From a virus: DNA of 30,756 bases. The translations under genes were made by a program, and so were the position numbers. Shown one piece after another: positions 30,601 through 30,756 of the stretch (its first letter is position 1; every line of letters starts with the position of its first letter). Location of the stretch: IMG/VR virus record IMGVR_UViG_3300047366_000092, positions 1-30,756 of that record. One strand, written 5' to 3'. The notes under the pieces are model-generated. The model did no database searches and was not told the origin of the DNA. It saw only the letters and a list, made by a program, of their open reading frames with translations.

Positions 30601-30756
30601 TATGAAAATATGGTTCACGCACAAGACTTGCTTGGTGAAACTATTGGTGGACAGCAAATCATTCCGTATATGCGTTCTCGTAGAATCAACTTCGTCGCCA
30701 AAGGACTTCGTCCTAACACTAAGATGTTTGCATACTTTGACGGTGTAGACGTAAGT
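27643..30756 (+). CDS. Large virion structural protein, DUF4815-like (partial at 3' end)
   Basis: An open frame of 1038 codons starts at ATG 27643, eight bases after gp8, and runs to the window edge without a stop. The protein begins MADFTDKTFRETYRDFYDPKDGYYRVLYN and continues KALQARELNESQTIIHEEIARFG, the opening typical of DUF4815 structural proteins of marine T4-like phages. It contains LRDVLDFRPSR and IEYYLPRIDVLVA at about residues 685-730, and a helical KDIAKLERRLDELYERTALS stretch near 800. It is beta-rich throughout. Such proteins are large baseplate or fibre-associated components, perhaps replacing T4 gp9-gp12 functions. The exact role and full length are unknown. Confidence 0.8.
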   Translation, partial: MADFTDKTFRETYRDFYDPKDGYYRVLYNSGKALQARELNESQTIIHEEIARFGRNIFTEGALVSPGGSTVDNRIEYIRLDANSVIDPSLVGETLTNGTIQFIVLEAYNAVPEQDPSTLYVRYTDTSNVTDTDKAPRVQSGDVLTRPDNSTLTVIDDSEDEIPAAGRGTKAYFAPGEFFVQGHFVYMEGGESFLSKYSTEPTADIGFVIEESIVDESEDSNLYDNQGEVPDITAPGAHRYQIKLTPTTRDQVNISQNFIFVARVVKGVITREVSTFDAYSRVNDLLARRTKEESGDYVVDKFTAIFEPLDNTNLNLDVSEGIAYVDGYRLEFGQTDITVPKARQTLQTFNEPVPVAYGNYVYIDPTSSEGFGRLDAFGYLAIYDAASGGSVIGYCNVRGIQSDSFGYRLYIFDIRMSSIQGGTGYHSFADAVSLQDNIPGAGSPRIQLVDSTIHESSNNSLLFPLPRTSPKDDSITANYTVQRYTRIQSDSQGVISLSGVENNRWIIAESETSILTGPESVPSMAGVYSGLTPNTNHDIAYYVEVSNATPRTKTITVAEKTQTLPSTDWEKRPVFTDTVDGISLQSVLFRDSSGTDWSAAEDITHQFYLDGGQRDNFYDEAVVYLKPGYLLPTGDQSEIKVTYTHYTHTGPSGSTFFSASSYADDSYENIPNHTSATGQSISLRDVLDFRPSRTFGYTGEFNVVAELPQNASAITINDIEYYLPRIDVLVANAVNSGIGFGELQVIQGVPSITPKEPEIPVGSLSLYTFTLSPYTFSASDVSTAYIPNKRYTMKDIAKLERRLDELYERTALSFLETNTQSLVITDNQGQSRVKSGFFADNFSTFDYSDINNENYRASVDRSGLLQASFRENSVRLSYSTDNVDTVISKKGDLVTLPYVEVEFTEQELATSFINVNPHTVVSYIGNLELSPSSDEWRESRDLPPVIQSIYHTQEDLWYGGSYNWIDGSVTSFNSNLHMPLAEYQYKYENMVHAQDLLGETIGGQQIIPYMRSRRINFVAKGLRPNTKMFAYFDGVDVS

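Overview
The window is a piece of the genome of a lytic T4-like myovirus. The relatives it recalls most are the marine T4-like phages. The host cannot be named from sequence; strong sigma70-type promoters and T4-type late promoters (TATAAATA) suggest a proteobacterium. Recognisable T4 counterparts are gp33, gp32, gp26, gp4, gp48, gp53, gp5, gp25, gp6 and gp8, with probable gp27, gp29-like tape measure and gp19/gp54-family tail-tube proteins. No tRNA, IS element, integrase or CRISPR array was seen, and no gene-free stretch exceeds 300 bases.

Region 1 (1-5956, + strand) is an early/middle cassette of about 20 small, tightly packed genes, many with ATGA or TAATG overlaps. It is read from at least five sigma70-like promoters, three of which share an extended GGTAYAATRGCTACATAA element. 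It encodes two HExxH metallopeptidase-like proteins, a MazG-like pyrophosphohydrolase, a protein with a histone H1-like basic tail, a small basic protein overlapping a metallopeptidase gene, a DUF2693-like protein and the late-transcription coactivator gp33. Region 2 (5952-7285) is a late promoter, an AU-rich leader with a perfect 12-nt tandem repeat, the ssDNA-binding protein gp32, a membrane-anchored SAP/HeH-like protein and a rho-independent terminator.

Region 3 (7284-12147, - strand) reads, in transcription order, methyltransferase, gp4, a gp2-like protein, tail tube family protein, gp26-like chaperone, tape measure. The gp26-like gene ends on a run of eight T. A -1 shift there opens a 60-codon extension that has no start of its own, like the gpG/gpGT tail chaperone pair of lambda. 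Region 4 (12158-30756, + strand) holds baseplate operons: gp48-gp53-gp27-gp5-465 aa protein; then gp25-gp6-319 aa protein followed by a cassette of a giant collagen-like fibre protein, a 2OG-Fe(II) oxygenase-like protein and a GT-A glycosyltransferase; then gp8 and a large DUF4815-type virion protein that runs off the window.

The two most interesting items are the collagen + oxygenase + glycosyltransferase cassette, which looks like a phage-encoded route for modifying its own collagen-like fibre, and the apparent programmed -1 frameshift in the tail chaperone. Also notable: six T4-type late promoters, three of which use their own internal TAA as the stop codon of the upstream gene in the same register (GTA-TAA-ATA), and two that face each other across 9 nt.
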